A stretch of DNA of 64,000 nt from Prosapia bicincta (lineage: Eukaryota > Arthropoda > Insecta > Hemiptera > Cercopidae). The stretch is from assembly GCA_036971475.1 (NCBI GenBank), contig JBAIZL010000001.1, positions 152,615,544 through 152,679,543 on the forward strand, read 5' to 3'. The position numbers were made by a program, and so were the translations under genes. The notes under the pieces were generated by a model. The model did not search any database, was not told the DNA's origin, and saw nothing but the letters and a program-made list of their open reading frames with translations. Position 1 is the first letter of the stretch; each line of letters opens with the position of its first letter. Shown one piece after another: positions 35,936 to 48,225 of the stretch.

Positions 35936-37084
35936 TTCTAGAAAATAAAGAGCGAATCAGTAGTCAGAATAAAATAACTATAATTGATTTAAAATTAAAA
36001 AGGTATTTGGAAGTCGGCAGAGTGGAAAAATCCTGAAATGGTGTTACTAAATACATATGTTGCAGCCGATGCCTCTTTGCTTCACCGAATAAACTGTAAA
36101 AATCTAGTTGTATTTTAATGCCCGGAATCCTGGTTCACGTCATTTAAATCACCATTCTCTAAGAGAAATCTGCGATGATCCTCTACAACTTCTTCAACAC
36201 TAACCAGCAAAATGCTATTCTAATTTTAATTAAACTATAAATTGCCATTTTATAGTAAAAAAATACCATTGTATATTTATACAACCTATAATAAAACCCC
36301 AAAAAAACACTGGAATTTAATATATTTATTGAATGATAAAAAGGTTTTATTGTATTATATAAATATTTAAATATCTTTGAGGTTTTATCATTTGTTGAAT
36401 AAATGTCATCATAGCTGCTCAAAATTGGGATTATAAATTGTTTTGAATGAATCACATCAAAAGCAAATTTATTTTTTAAAAAACGCTTCTTTATACCTTT
36501 TAGCTTTAGTGAAAAAGTAGCAGTAAAACTTGACTAATTACGTTTTAAGTGTTTCCAGACAAGTTTTTAATTACAAATCAATTGTGAAATCTTCACATAA
36601 TTTATAATAATTTTTATTCGCATGAAGACAGCCTAGAAATACTTCCATAAAACACAGTAACGCCTCAATGAAATATTTGTATACGTTTTGTATTTTTCAT
36701 TATTTAGGGTTGTTTTTATTGTAATAAGCTGTGGTGATTATATTGATTTTTTGTTTATGTTCATGTTACAGTGTACTTTTTAATATAATTTTAACATATG
36801 AGATTTAAAAGATACATAAATATCTTGTAAACCTTATAATAGTAAATGATACAAAGTGTGTTTGTTTTCTGGAATGTTTTCTTTGTTATGCCCCGTGTTA
36901 TAAAAGTTTTACAATCATGTTCACATAGGCACACATCAAGTGTGTGAGCATATAGGCAAACCCGTCACAGTGATTTTATATTAATCAACAAAAACTGTCC
37001 CATAACATTGTTACAAAGTCCCGCAATTAAATCGGTCTTTTAGGTAGACGAGAAAGTCAATGCGTTTCGGTACACCGTTATACT
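35936..37084. other. AT-rich unique sequence, no gene seen
   Basis: Stops throughout. No motif recognised. Confidence 0.55.
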
Positions 37085-37380
37085 GGAGTCAAACTTTCTA
37101 CTCCACAACACGTGAAGGTTAGGCAACTGTCACGCTCGGTTGGTCAGCTGGCTTTGACTCTAGCCGCTGCCTTCTGTTGCCATGGCAACGGATACAGCCT
37201 TGCTGACTTGATTACTTTATTATGGTTACGTCTAAATCTCGAGGAGGCATTAATTACACGGTCGTGGGAAAACATCTCGTTTTGTCGTTCAGTGACAAGG
37301 GCCCGGACGAGCCGGTGATAACGAGAAACGGAAGGATCGAGGGACTAAATAATTCGCCTTCACAAGAAAGGTAAGCGTCA
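37085..37380 (+). promoter_or_regulatory. Promoter-like island with RFX X-box, E-box and a splice-donor-like end
   Basis: GC-richer island with CACGTG at 37109-37114, a perfect X-box GTTGCCATGGCAAC at 37176-37189, and a plus-strand donor consensus AAAGGTAAGC near 37368-37377. RFX-family factors bind this palindrome and in animals control ciliary genes. The donor at the right edge suggests a promoter plus first exon, but the frame (37112-37318) ends before it and no coding family was recognised. Could also be an intronic enhancer. Confidence 0.4.
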
Positions 37381-37701
37381 AATATGGTATCAAACATATT
37401 ATGGTCTTGGACAAACATTATTTCAAAATAAATTCAATATTTCCAAATAAAATAGTTCCTCTGTGCTACAGACTCGCTGTACAACAGTTGTCGGTTAGCT
37501 ACCGCTACAAAAATAAAGTCCTTCGCGTTGTAATTCATGTTTTCCAAAAGTATGCGTTTCTCTGAACGCTCTACCTATAAAAAAAGGAAATTTAAAACAT
37601 GTTCATTAATTTTACGTAATTCAAAGGGCGTAGAATTTAGACATCCGTTGAATTCTGTAAAGTGATGAAAGTAAGCTCTGCTTAGATCAGCGAAAAAATA
37701 C

Positions 37702-37898
37702 TTATACAGTTACATTATACAGTGTGACATGTTATGATTGTCTACAGAACCCAAAAGTGTACAGAAAGGTTTTAATGGATATTTTACCAAAAAATGTTTA
37801 TACAGTTACATTACACAGTGTGACATGTTATGATTGTCTACAGAACACCAATAAAGTGTACAGGAAGGTTTTAATGGATATTTTACCAAAAAATGTTT
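37702..37898. repeat. 96-bp tandem duplication, 2 copies
   Basis: TTATACAGTTACATT begins both copies (37702 and 37798), each ending TTTTACCAAAAAATGTTT. Copies differ by a few substitutions and a three-base insertion near 37847. Confidence 0.95.
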
Positions 37899-39845
37899 CT
37901 TCATTTGAACAACAAAGTATGTTTTTCTGTCCTTTATTCGATTATGTTCACTTTAAAGAAATTCCGATATAAATTTCCACTACTGCACTACGGTATGAAG
38001 AAAGAACATTGTGAGGTTGTACAGCAGCGTTCCAAGAGTGTTGCAAATACTTCGTGGCATTACACTGCTTCCTATAAATAACTATTGCAGATATTTGGAA
38101 GCAAAACAATTCTTGGGAGGCGAATATTATATACTGATCAACAATAGGTTTTTGGTACGACTGTCCAACAAGGATGCTTAGTACCACAAGAACGAACATT
38201 CACACAAGAACAAATAAGATTGCGAGTTTCAAACATATTTTAGATGTTAGCAAAAACGTTCTAAACTTCAATGCTAACCACTGAATAACAGCACAACTAT
38301 ACATATATTATACACGATCGACGTTTTTCAAAAATATATGAAGTGCCTCTTTACTCTGTAAGTATCTGGAATCATATCGGAAAGTATTCGATTATTCAAG
38401 GTCATAGTATGTTATAACATTTTTGCGAGAGGTTACAATATTAGTAAAGCCAATGATGCGCTTTCTAAAACACAAACTTCAACAATAAGTTTGTTAAAAG
38501 AAAATTAATTGCGTAGATTTTATGAATAAACGTAAATCGGCGTTGAATAAATTTAATTTCGAATTACATAAATAATAAAGAACTTTACAAATAGGGCAAT
38601 TTTATTAATTAACTTTTGTTCTGAGAAACAGATGTTATATTTATTGGATGGCCTATTTATTAATTATAAAAATGGTATTTTTAAAATAATTTAAAATGGA
38701 TTTTCTAAAATTTAAAATCAATTAGCACAATTTTACTATTCTTCCGTGAGCTATTTTGTATATTTACTCAAAATGATTGTACTTTAACATCTAATAAGAA
38801 GCATGTTTTATTATTTTAAAATAATTTAGAAATATATCCAATCACTACAGAGCAAAACTATTATACGTACATGCATACAATTCACGTAAAAGGAACTATA
38901 TTTCACAGTGCGTTGGCCAATTTCGTGATATTTTAAAAACCTTTGATTACACGGTCACCTTGTAAAAGAACCAGACTGTACGTGAATGCCAGCCGAATGG
39001 TTCTACTACACGAAACGGTGTTGTTAATTTCCAACTTTTATGATGCCTAATTTGCTAAGGAAATGGAAAAGTTGATAATTTTATTAATGTATACACTAAG
39101 CCAGCACGAGCAATTTGTAAGTGGCTCGCTGAAGGTGGGATATCAGTTAAGCGTAACTTAACAGGTGTTACGGTTTGAGTAATTAATATGCTGTCTACTT
39201 TGTAATGAGGAATTTTAATTTTTAATAACACGCAAACGCCTTTTGATGGCGTCATATAACGCAATTTGTTTTCGCTCTTGTTAAATTACTCCCAGTGTAA
39301 TATACCATTAGTTAATAGTCTTAGAAATAACTTAGAATGAAACTTTCGAGTAGAAGCAATTTGACGTCACAAAATTTGTTGTTCAATGACGTCGCTGTCG
39401 GCAAGATTAAGAGTCAAATATTATTAATTAGTTTTATTATAGATCTTCAAAGAAATATACTGAGTTAGCGTGCAACGAAGAGATTGCTTTAAATAGGGTT
39501 TATAATCCTGGGCCACAGCGACAAACATTGGTGGATGCTTGACAAAACGATGATTTATATTGATGGACCATTATGTTCCAAGTTACTTACCCTAATGCTA
39601 CGCTGTAAAATCGTACTCACCTGCAACACAGAAGCAAAGCAGAATTAGAAGAAAATTCGTGAAGTTCTGAAGTGAAATACAACTAGAACATATACAAATT
39701 TACGTTGTCTTTGAGGTGTAACTCCATGAGGATCAAATGTACTCAGTCTGGACACTCACGAAATATCCCGAAGATTTCCGAAAGCAAAACATGAGTATAT
39801 TAAATAAAAACAACCTCTTACCACAAATTCAACAATTTTTATTTT
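37899..39845. other. AT-rich unique sequence, no gene seen
   Basis: No coding or repeat structure recognised. A CRE TGACGTCA at 39362-39369 and a related TGACGTCG about 30 bp later are the only notable motifs. Confidence 0.5.
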
Positions 39846-39890
39846 AAACTAATGTACATTTCGATTACAAAGTAATCATCTTCAGAGGTA
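39846..39890 (-). ncRNA. Hammerhead-like motif
   Basis: Minus strand: CTGAAGA (39885-39879), extra T, stem II GATTAC/GTAATC with loop TTT, GAAA (39862-39859), then TGTACAT giving an ATG/CAT mini stem III, and T at position 17. Stem I is weak next to the core (CT/AG, then a mismatch). It matches the motif at 51470-51512 base for base over most of its length, so it is a dispersed family member. Confidence 0.42.
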
Positions 39891-40433
39891 TTCTACAAAT
39901 GACCTGAGACGACCTGAAAACATGAGTGTTGATCGTAGTAACAGCTGTTTTTGTTTTAATTAAAAGATTGTTTAGTTGTTTAAATAATTTCAAATGCAAA
40001 CACTGTTTCCTTAATCTTTTGAGGTACATTTAATAATAAAGATTATTTACTAGGAGGTATTTACACAAATGTAAAAATATGATAAATTATACAATTAAAC
40101 TTAAAATTATAAAGGTCATCAATATAAAGGTATAATTATATTATAAAAAATATAATAATTAAAAAATTCTCTTTCGTTCTGTCTTGTTTTGTTTTTTGAT
40201 TATTCAATAGCACCTGGGGCATACAATAAATATTTAAGGAAAATAACTTAATATTTGAACAATAAAAAACTTTAATGATACCACGTGATCAACTCTAATA
40301 ACTTTCAAGTTTCGCTGCTGTCATCGACCCGCGATTTTTCATTGTAGTCTTGTTTAATTAGAGCTTTTTAACCACTATAGGCTATTATATTCGGATTAAC
40401 AAAATATAGGGCCAACTAACAGCAATAATTACT

Positions 40434-40584
40434 CTAAATTTAAACTACTTAACAAAGTGAATACGTAATTGCTTACTTGTTGACGCGTTTCAAAACATTC
40501 GTTTATTTTACGAAGCTAACCGTTTTGAAACGCGTCAACAAGTAAGCAATTACGTATTCACTTAGTTAAGTAGTTTAAATTTAG
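40434..40584. mobile_element. 63-bp-arm inverted repeat containing GAAACGCGTC
   Basis: Arms 40434-40496 and 40522-40584 are near-perfect complements, with a 25-base centre that itself pairs (TTCGT/ACGAA). Each arm ends in GTTTTGAAACGCGTC. The left half matches 45511-45598 and 61271-61355. Sequence after the right arm (TTTAATCAGTGAATTC) also follows the 45511 copy. It shares the GAAACGCGTC 3' core with the hammerhead-like elements but lacks CTGANGA. Confidence 0.6.
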
Positions 40585-40649
40585 TTTAATCAGTGAATTC
40601 AAGATGATTACATCAAGAAACAGCAATAATTAATTGGTTAGTTTAGTAA

Positions 40650-40692
40650 CAGGCTTGATGATGGAGAAATCGTCGTCGAAACTAGTCTGCAA
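40650..40692 (+). ncRNA. Degenerate hammerhead-like motif
   Basis: TTGATGA (40655-40661), an extra T, an imperfect hairpin, then GAAACTAGTC (40678-40687), in which AC-TA-GT forms the mini stem III followed by C17. Stem I is not convincing and the first core base is T. The same 3' core recurs at 40967-40976. Probably decayed. Confidence 0.22.
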
Positions 40693-41039
40693 TCAGTGAA
40701 TTAGAGATTAATAGGATCAATCATATTACTCCCATTATTAAAAAAAATTATTTATAAAAAAATGTACGTTTTTAAAAAGTTGATTAAAATCTAACACGAT
40801 AAAACTCTTTATTATTTAATTTTTTAAAGTATCTATTTAAAATTCTTATGTCTTATATAGAAGGCATAAAGTTCAAAAAATGCACAACAAAACATAACTT
40901 TATTTATTATTATAACTTCATTATAACTGATTAGGACAAACCCTGCAATATGGGGTCATCGTCGCCGAAACTAGTCTATAATAGTAAACGGGTTATATTA
41001 GTGAGAGTTTGGGTATATTTTACTTTAGTCTCACGAGCT

Positions 41040-41498
41040 AAGCTGACATTAACAATATTTTACGCAGTTTTTTTAAAATGTATTCTTCTTAAGCTGACAT
41101 TAACAATATTTTACGCAGTTTTTTTAAAATGTATTCTTCTTAAGCTGACATTAACAATATTTTACGCAGTTTTTTTAAAATGTATTCTTCTTAAGCTGAC
41201 ATTAACAATATTTTACGCAGTTTTTTTAAAATGTATTCTTCTTAAGCTGACATTAACAATATTTTACGCAGTTTTTTTAAAATGTATTCTTCTTAAGCTG
41301 ACATTAACAATATTTTACGCAGTTTTTTTAAAATGTATTCTTCTTAAGCTGACATTAACAATATTTTACGCAGTTTTTTAAAAATGTATTCTTCTTAAGC
41401 TGACATTAACAATATTTTACGCAGTTTTTTTAAAATGTATTCTTCTTAAGCTGACATTAACAATATTTTACGCAGTTTTTTTAAACTGGATTCTTCTT
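41040..41498. repeat. 51-bp minisatellite, 9 copies
   Basis: Near-identical units with core AAGCTGACATTAACAATATT and a T7 run. Read on the plus strand as a 17-residue repeat (LTLTIFYAVFLKCILLK) because 51 is a multiple of three. One T deletion at about 41376 breaks the frame. Confidence 0.97.
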
Positions 41499-43215
41499 CA
41501 TTTTGATCTTATTGCAATGCTAAAATTAATTCGATTGTAAAAACAATTTAGAGAGACATAAAAAATGTTTAAATGATATATAAATGTTCATATTTGTCAG
41601 TAACCACAATAAAACAGCTGATTTCAGCTTGGAATGGCTTGTTTCTGAGAAAAGACAAGTGAAAGACTTGTGAAAGTTTCCTAAAAGTAAGTAATTACCC
41701 AAGGGAGGGTTCCACCCTTATAAATAAACTTGACGTTTCTATTGTGACACCAAAGGATCAAAACCTTACACCATTCTTGATACCTAGTTTAGGCCCTTGA
41801 CTGGCTGGGGAGTGTTAGGGGTGTATAAATTAAAAGGGATCTTCCCTTACTTTCTGACTGCCTACTGTACTTTGGACTAATGTGACAAGAGATAGAATTT
41901 TCTCAAGACATACATGTGTATGTAACTTCAGTACTGACTCTCCCTCCCTCTCTCTCTCTCTCTTCCCTCTTGTGTGTGTATGTATTTAACAGATTTTCAT
42001 TTGTACAATACAAGAAATTTACTTTATTGCTGCGATTCGAAATGTGAGTATTTCTAAAGATAAAACGCATATTTTAACATTGGATTTCATATTCATAATA
42101 AGGTTAGGATGTGAAAATGTCTAGTTCAACCTTATGTATTGATGTCTACCGAAACAAAACCCAAGCCTTGCGCTCTTGTGAAACTGAAATTAAAACCAAA
42201 TTTTTTTAATAGTTTTAAGGCCAACAATGAATTTCCTAAAGAGAAAAGGGAAGGGTTGTAAATATAGGTAGATTTCGACAAAACCTCCTGCTATAGAAGG
42301 ATATTGTAGCATCACAGGGCCGAGTACTTGAAGTTTACTTCCACCGATACCAAAAGGTTGTCAAACCCTTACAGACCTTCTAAGTGAGGGATAAGGAAGG
42401 GTATTTACAAGGAATTAGAACTGACGAAAGGTCTCAACTATGTTACGTACCACTTGCGACCCATTGTTCAAGAGGGCAGTATTAATGCGTGTCTGCCAGA
42501 CCCACATATTAGCCCAGTTTGTATTAGTGTATCACTAGTTTCCTCTTGCAGCCACGGGGAGGTTTGGTGGTGGACTTTAAGCAAGCATTGATTTTATTTC
42601 TTTATTTATCAAAATTGCTTACTTTTAAACTTTATTTTTTCGATTTTATTTTATTTATTTAGTTTCCTTTTACATAAAAAAACAGCTCCAGGGCTTATCA
42701 GTATTTAAAATCAACTAATTATATAATCGCTCTGAAGCGTCCATCTGACTTTTTTGTTCACTCCAACTTATTTACATAGTTTAACGCACTTAAACATGTT
42801 TTCAAGTCGCCTCTGTTTCTGAACTCATATTTTTTATTCTCTGGTCGAGTTTTTTTAAAATACGATTTTCCTTTTTGTTCCCATTTCTCCAAGTTCCTTA
42901 AATTTTAAAATGAAAGATGTCTCCATAGTTATTATTTTAGCTTCTCTATGAGATAAAAATGTTGGGTGTCTTCCTACCAACCAAGGCATTAACTTAGAGT
43001 TCCAGTCCTCTAGATCCCATATGTGATGTGGTATGGTAGCAATTTCCTGCCGCTGCTGAATGAAATAGTACAAACATTCTGTTTGACGTTGTCTTCTGGA
43101 GCGTTCTCCAAAATAATAGAATAGCTATCATTGTATGTAGACTATTGGATATGATTGATTAATGGATCCAGTATTGGTTTAAGGGAATAGTTACGTTGGT
43201 ATATTCAATAGTAGA
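41499..43215. other. Unique sequence with a short CT-rich tract
   Basis: A CT microsatellite lies at about 41940-41970. A minus-strand frame at 42855-43073 has mixed composition but no recognisable domain. Nothing else was seen. Confidence 0.45.
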
Positions 43216-43281
43216 GTCGCAAGTGGCACGGTGATAGATTGTCGCAAGTGGCACGGTGATAGATTGTCGCAAGTGGCACGA
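43216..43281. repeat. 25-bp tandem repeat, about 2.6 copies
   Basis: GTCGCAAGTGGCACGGTGAT starts at 43216, 43241 and 43266. Confidence 0.92.
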
Positions 43282-45510
43282 CACCCTCGACCATTCCTTC
43301 CTAATAGGAACAGGGAGAAGGCATAGGTGCAGATTATGTTGCAAGTAGATTAAATTTCATAGATTCAAACAAGTGGTTTTATGGTATCGTCATCCTTTTT
43401 AACACGCTTTGTAGGATAATCCAATAAATATTGAATACTGTACGGTACAGCTTCAAATGTCACGATCGAAACTAGCTTCCCAAAACCCTAGACAGATGAA
43501 ACTTTAACACAGTTTAGGAACGGTTAACAATGCAATAGTATTGGGTTATTGGACTAATAAAAAGATTTGTAAAGAAGTATTGAACTATTTAATATTTGAA
43601 AAATAATCCCAGAAAACTCAAAAGCAAATAATAATTATAATAAAAACATTTTTTAACAATTTTTTTGCAAACCCATAAACATAAAATCCGATACAGATTG
43701 TCTAAAATGTTCATAGTGAATTTTAATAGCCATGAAAAAGGTTATAAATTTCGAAACAAAACTCGTAAAACGTAAGCATGTATAGTTGTAAAAATATTAC
43801 AGGAAGTAGTTTGGTTTGAAACTCGTTCATTAGTTCATTATCATTTGAGGGGCAGTAAAATTGACGGTTATTTTGTCTGCATCAATTTTTGATGTAAATT
43901 CTTTGTTTCAGCTCACCTAGTATTTTAATAATATCAATCTGTGTATATATACGAATATGTATGGCCTTGGATCTGTGTGGAACTACAAGACATTATTTAT
44001 TAATTTGCAGTTCTTAATGGAAACTTCATTTTATAAAAGTTTATTTAAACCATAATTCTGTTCAGAAATGTGTGGTCTAATAAAAGCCGTGAAATCTTTC
44101 GAACTGCCCAGACAGATGTTGATGTAATCTGGACCTCTTGAGCGTACAAACACGGCCACCGACCATATTGTTCTGCGCTCAGAAACGATTGCCTCAACTA
44201 TAATCTGTTAATCTTTAAACCGTCACATCTCACTAAGTCGAATTCCTTTTATTGCTGTTGGTAAAACAATTTTAATAACCGCAGAAATGATAACCTTTGT
44301 ATGGGTGCCAATTTGAGGGGCGTCACGGGCCTATATGTATAAATATAAACCTTAGAGTTCAAAGTGGTCGAATAGTTGAGTCTATTTTCGGTAGCTTTGT
44401 GGCAATGCTTACACTGAAATTGTATCTTTATGCTCGGAAGACCGTAAATACTAATTGGCAGAGATAATTTTAGCAACAAAGGGTGCAACTGGGAATTACT
44501 GTTTTAAGTGGAAATAGAATAAGCTGAAGTACGAAATCTCGTAGACTATAACTAGCAAGTGTACAATATTGTCAGGGGGCTCACCATGGCAAGTAAATGA
44601 AATGTGTGCTTAATTTTAGGATTTTCTAATAAATGTTAAAAAATTCTGGACAGTTTTGTCACTACTGTAGAATGCTTTTAGTAGTAGCGAGCGCATTATT
44701 CCAACTCTGAAGTTTTTCTGTAAGCTCCATATTCTTAGGAATTTCCTTGTCAATAATGCTATTCAGAATCAAGCATTTGAAAAAGAAATGTGGAGTGGGT
44801 CAGAATTCTTTTATTATCTTTACCTTTTTTTATTTCTGTTTTTCTGAAAATTCATTTTTTCACTTAAGACACTGGTGTAGATCAAAAAGCTCCTACAATT
44901 TCAAAACACAAAAAAAGCTAAAATTAAAAAAAGCCTCGGAGTGTTTGCTCTCCTTCGGGATTCCCAGGGGATTAAGATGCTTCTTGGAACTTTGCTCCCT
45001 CTCTCCACCGCTCGATAGACAAACTATCTCACCTTCTAGCAGCTCCACATTACTGCAACGTTTTTTATTAAAATTTTAAATAAAACAAAAATGTACACAT
45101 AGAAGTCTAAAGTCCAAACGCGAACAACATTGTTCGTATTTTACGGCATATTCATCCTATGCACAATAGATTAGATTGTTTCGGTAATTTCAACCCCCAA
45201 ATATGAAGCACTTTTCCAAGTTTGGATACATTCTTTAGACGTGTATGTTTAATTTAAAAGCAATTATTTTTTAATTTAAATTTAATTTTCAGTGATGTTT
45301 GTAATGCTTAGTGGTGAGTCATTACCTGGCCAGCTAGTCCACTTCTGGGGATCATAGGAGCTGTATAATGTCTAACAAATACTCTGATAATACCATAGAC
45401 ATTGTAAAGACAATGCAAACACAATAAAATTTCAAAATTTCGTTAGAATTCTTGTTTACTCTGAGAACAGATTAAACTTTTTAAACATAATAAAAATATA
45501 ATTAAATAAT
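43282..45510. other. AT-rich unique sequence, no gene seen
   Basis: The plus frame 44747-45079 (110 codons) and minus frame 44249-44488 show no domain and no splice context. Confidence 0.45.
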
Positions 45511-45645
45511 ACTTAACTAAGTGGATACGTAAGGGCTTACTTGCTGACGCGTTTCGAAACAATCTTCCTTTTACGTAGCAAAGCATCTACTTTGCTAATT
45601 TAATTATAGTTTAATCAGTGAATTCAAGATGATGACAACTAGGAA
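45511..45645. mobile_element. Second copy of the GAAACGCGTC element
   Basis: Aligns with 40434-40520 (AAGTGGATACGTAA, GCTTACTTGCTGACGCG, TTTCGAAACAATC) and with the sequence 3' of that hairpin (AGTTTAATCAGTGAATTC). Only a single arm is present, so the fold-back seen at 40434-40584 is not a constant part of the family. Confidence 0.55.
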
Positions 45646-46887
45646 CTCTAATCAAAATATTTACATTGTTGTACTATCGTACAGATAATTCTGGTAATGT
45701 TGTAATCTTAGGGCAGTAAATTTATTATATTCACGTGTAATTAACATTTTTAATTTATTATTTTGTTATAATCTGTTACTAATTAAAGAGAAACTGTTTA
45801 CACACTTTAAAATTGTTATCTGCTACTTGTATTTACAACTTCATGGATGATTGCGTCATACCTCTACTTTCTTGTTTGAGGTAAGGGAAGTTTTCAGTCG
45901 ACTGCCGACAATAAAAACCGGGTAACAAAAAGTACGTCGGGCGAAAGAAAAAAGTAGAGGTATTAAACAATCACCCATCAAGCTGTAAATACAAGTGGCG
46001 GATGCAAATACGTAAACAGTCTTTCTTAAAAAGCTTTCCAAATAATACAAGATTTTAACAAAATAACCAGATATTATAAGAAATACACTCAAAATCTATA
46101 ATTAATAAAATGATAATTATATGTAAGTATAATAAATTTACAGCCCTAAATTTAGCAATACTATTTTTAATAAACCTTTTTAGTTTCTAAAACTAGTAAC
46201 CCTAGACTTCACACCATTTCTCTCACATAGTTTTCTCTCTAAAAGTTTTGACAACAACATTTGATTTGTCTTGTTGTTGCCCTTATCCCCTCTATTTGTC
46301 TAACAAACTGTTTTACTTTTTTATAGTTATTATCAGACAAGTTTGGTGACTTTTCCTTTACCCAAATCTTAGCTTTCACAGTTTGAATCAAATTGATAAT
46401 TTATTACTTTAAAAATGAATAAGCAGGGGATACATAAACAGGAAAGTTTAAATCCGTAAATCACTCTTAAAATCAGTTGACATTCGTCAGGCGGTGTTGG
46501 AACTACATTATAACAGACCAACCATTAGACACTAGGTGTGTTATTGATCAAGAAAATAAGAGTATACCCAAAACGCATAACCAATATATGTGACAAATAA
46601 TATTGTTACAATACTAGAAATTGTAGAATATTACAAAACTAAAATTAGTTTTCAACAACTTTTATTCAGTTTAAAATAATAAATTGATAAAAGTTGAGAA
46701 AAAAGCAAATTAGATCATAACACTAAAATGTTTTAAGTCTAATATAATACATGATTACGTCATGAAAATATGCTCAACTAACTAAAAAACCAAAAAAGTT
46801 ATAAATAATAGGTTTAACCTCCAAAGCCTGATTGCAACCGGTTGCAATGAGGCAAAATGTATGAAGATCTTCTACAATAGTCTTGTA
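45646..46887. other. AT-rich unique sequence, no gene seen
   Basis: No supported features. The minus frame 45856-46092 lacks recognisable homology. Two related blocks, TACCTCTACTTTC (45859) and its complement near 45950, form an imperfect inverted repeat. Confidence 0.45.
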
Positions 46888-47240
46888 CGACTCATTACTA
46901 TAGTATAATGAGTCAATGAGCAACGAATCATTACTATAGTATAATGAGTCAATGAGCAACGAATCATTACTATAGTATAATGAGTCAATGAGCAACGACT
47001 CATTACTATAGTATAATGAGTCAATGAGCAACGAATCATTACTATAGTATAATGAGTCAATGAGCAACGAATCATTACTATAGTATAATGAGTCAATGAG
47101 CAACGAATCATTACTATAGTATAATGAGTCAATGAGCAACGAATCATTACTATAGTATAATGAGTCAATGAGGAACGACTGATTACTATAGTATAATGAG
47201 TCAGTGAGCAACGACTCATTACTATAGTATAATGAGTCAG
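46888..47240. repeat. 36-bp palindromic minisatellite, 10 copies, each with an AP-1 site
   Basis: Each unit contains GACTCATTA (or GAATCATTA) and TAATGAGTC around a TACTATAGTA centre, so most of the unit folds. TGAGTCA, the AP-1/TRE consensus, occurs in all ten units at exact 36-bp steps from 46909 to 47233. The minus-strand frames are 12-residue repeats and not considered coding. Confidence 0.96.
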
Positions 47241-47821
47241 TAGTTCAGGCAGCAAAATAATCATAAGAAAGAATTTTACTAATGTGCTTATATGTTACAT
47301 GAATATTAGAATGGAGAGAAATCAAACAAGCCAATAGACTATGAATAAATATGTGAAATATGTACTACTATCCTAAAAAAAATATGTTATTAAAAAAGGT
47401 AAAAGATGCCTCCTAAGGTATGAGTATACAAACCCTTGTTTCCTAGCCATTCACCCTAACTCATTAAGCCAACCACACACACTCAAGTGCATGACAGAAT
47501 GTAACTGTATGTATACATGAGCCTCAAGACCTGCTTACCTGGCAAATAATCACGATTGCGACGGAATATTGCTACAGATATACACAATGTTCACTCTTGT
47601 TCTCGAAAAGCAGTTGATGATAACACTCTATGCATAAGCAAAACATAGTGCAATCATTGTTTAAACAATGACATTATCCTAAGTAAATAAGACTTCTCTG
47701 TTTTGTATCAACGACCTCGAATATTTTCTCTGAAACCGTTAGAAGTGCTGAAGCAACTAAAAATATTCTTATGGGTATACCTATACTTTGATTTCGTTAT
47801 GACTATAACTTTCAAGTATAT
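47241..47821. other. Unique sequence, no gene seen
   Basis: AT-rich, no feature recognised. Confidence 0.5.
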
Positions 47822-48225
47822 TGTTGCTGCATAATCAACCGAAAGATTGACGAAAGAAATTGAGAAAGTTTGCAGACTAAAAAGGATAGACAATATTTGA
47901 ACCATAGAGGAAGAAAGTTTGAATGAAGTTTAGATTTCAGTAAGGTACTTAAACACCATTTAATTTTTTAATTTTGTTTCAACGTGTCGGGGAGACTTCA
48001 ACGCCTACAAAATAATAGATAAGGATGTGATTTCCTAAGAAATCATTTTAATAAGAAACTGCTGCTGCAAAATAAACCGAAAGATTAACGGAAGAAATTG
48101 AGAAAGTTTGCAGGCAAAAGGACAGATGGATAGGCGAAATTAACATGAATACCATCCTATGATGAGACAATCCTTGAACCATAGAGGCAGAAAGTTTGAA
48201 TGAGTTTAGATTTCAGTAAGAAAAT
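47822..48225. repeat. Diverged direct duplication
   Basis: 47822-47946 and 48060-48225 share ACCGAAAGATT, GAAGAAATTGAGAAAGTTTG-type, GAACCATAGAGG and GTTTAGATTTCAGTAAG blocks in the same order. The second copy has an insertion of about 40 bp. An old segmental duplication or two copies of an unidentified dispersed element. Confidence 0.8.

Noticed and set aside
40950..41381. 143-codon plus-strand frame with hydrophobic 17-residue repeats
   Set aside because: It lies almost wholly in the 51-bp array. The short leader shows no signal or domain, and a T deletion breaks it.
43440..43480. CGATCGAAACTAGC as another hammerhead half-core
   Set aside because: Only GAAACTAG is present. There is no 5' core or stem I, so chance or extreme decay is more likely.
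44747..45079. 110-codon plus-strand frame
   Set aside because: Phe- and Lys-rich first half typical of AT-rich DNA, no domain, no splice or promoter context.
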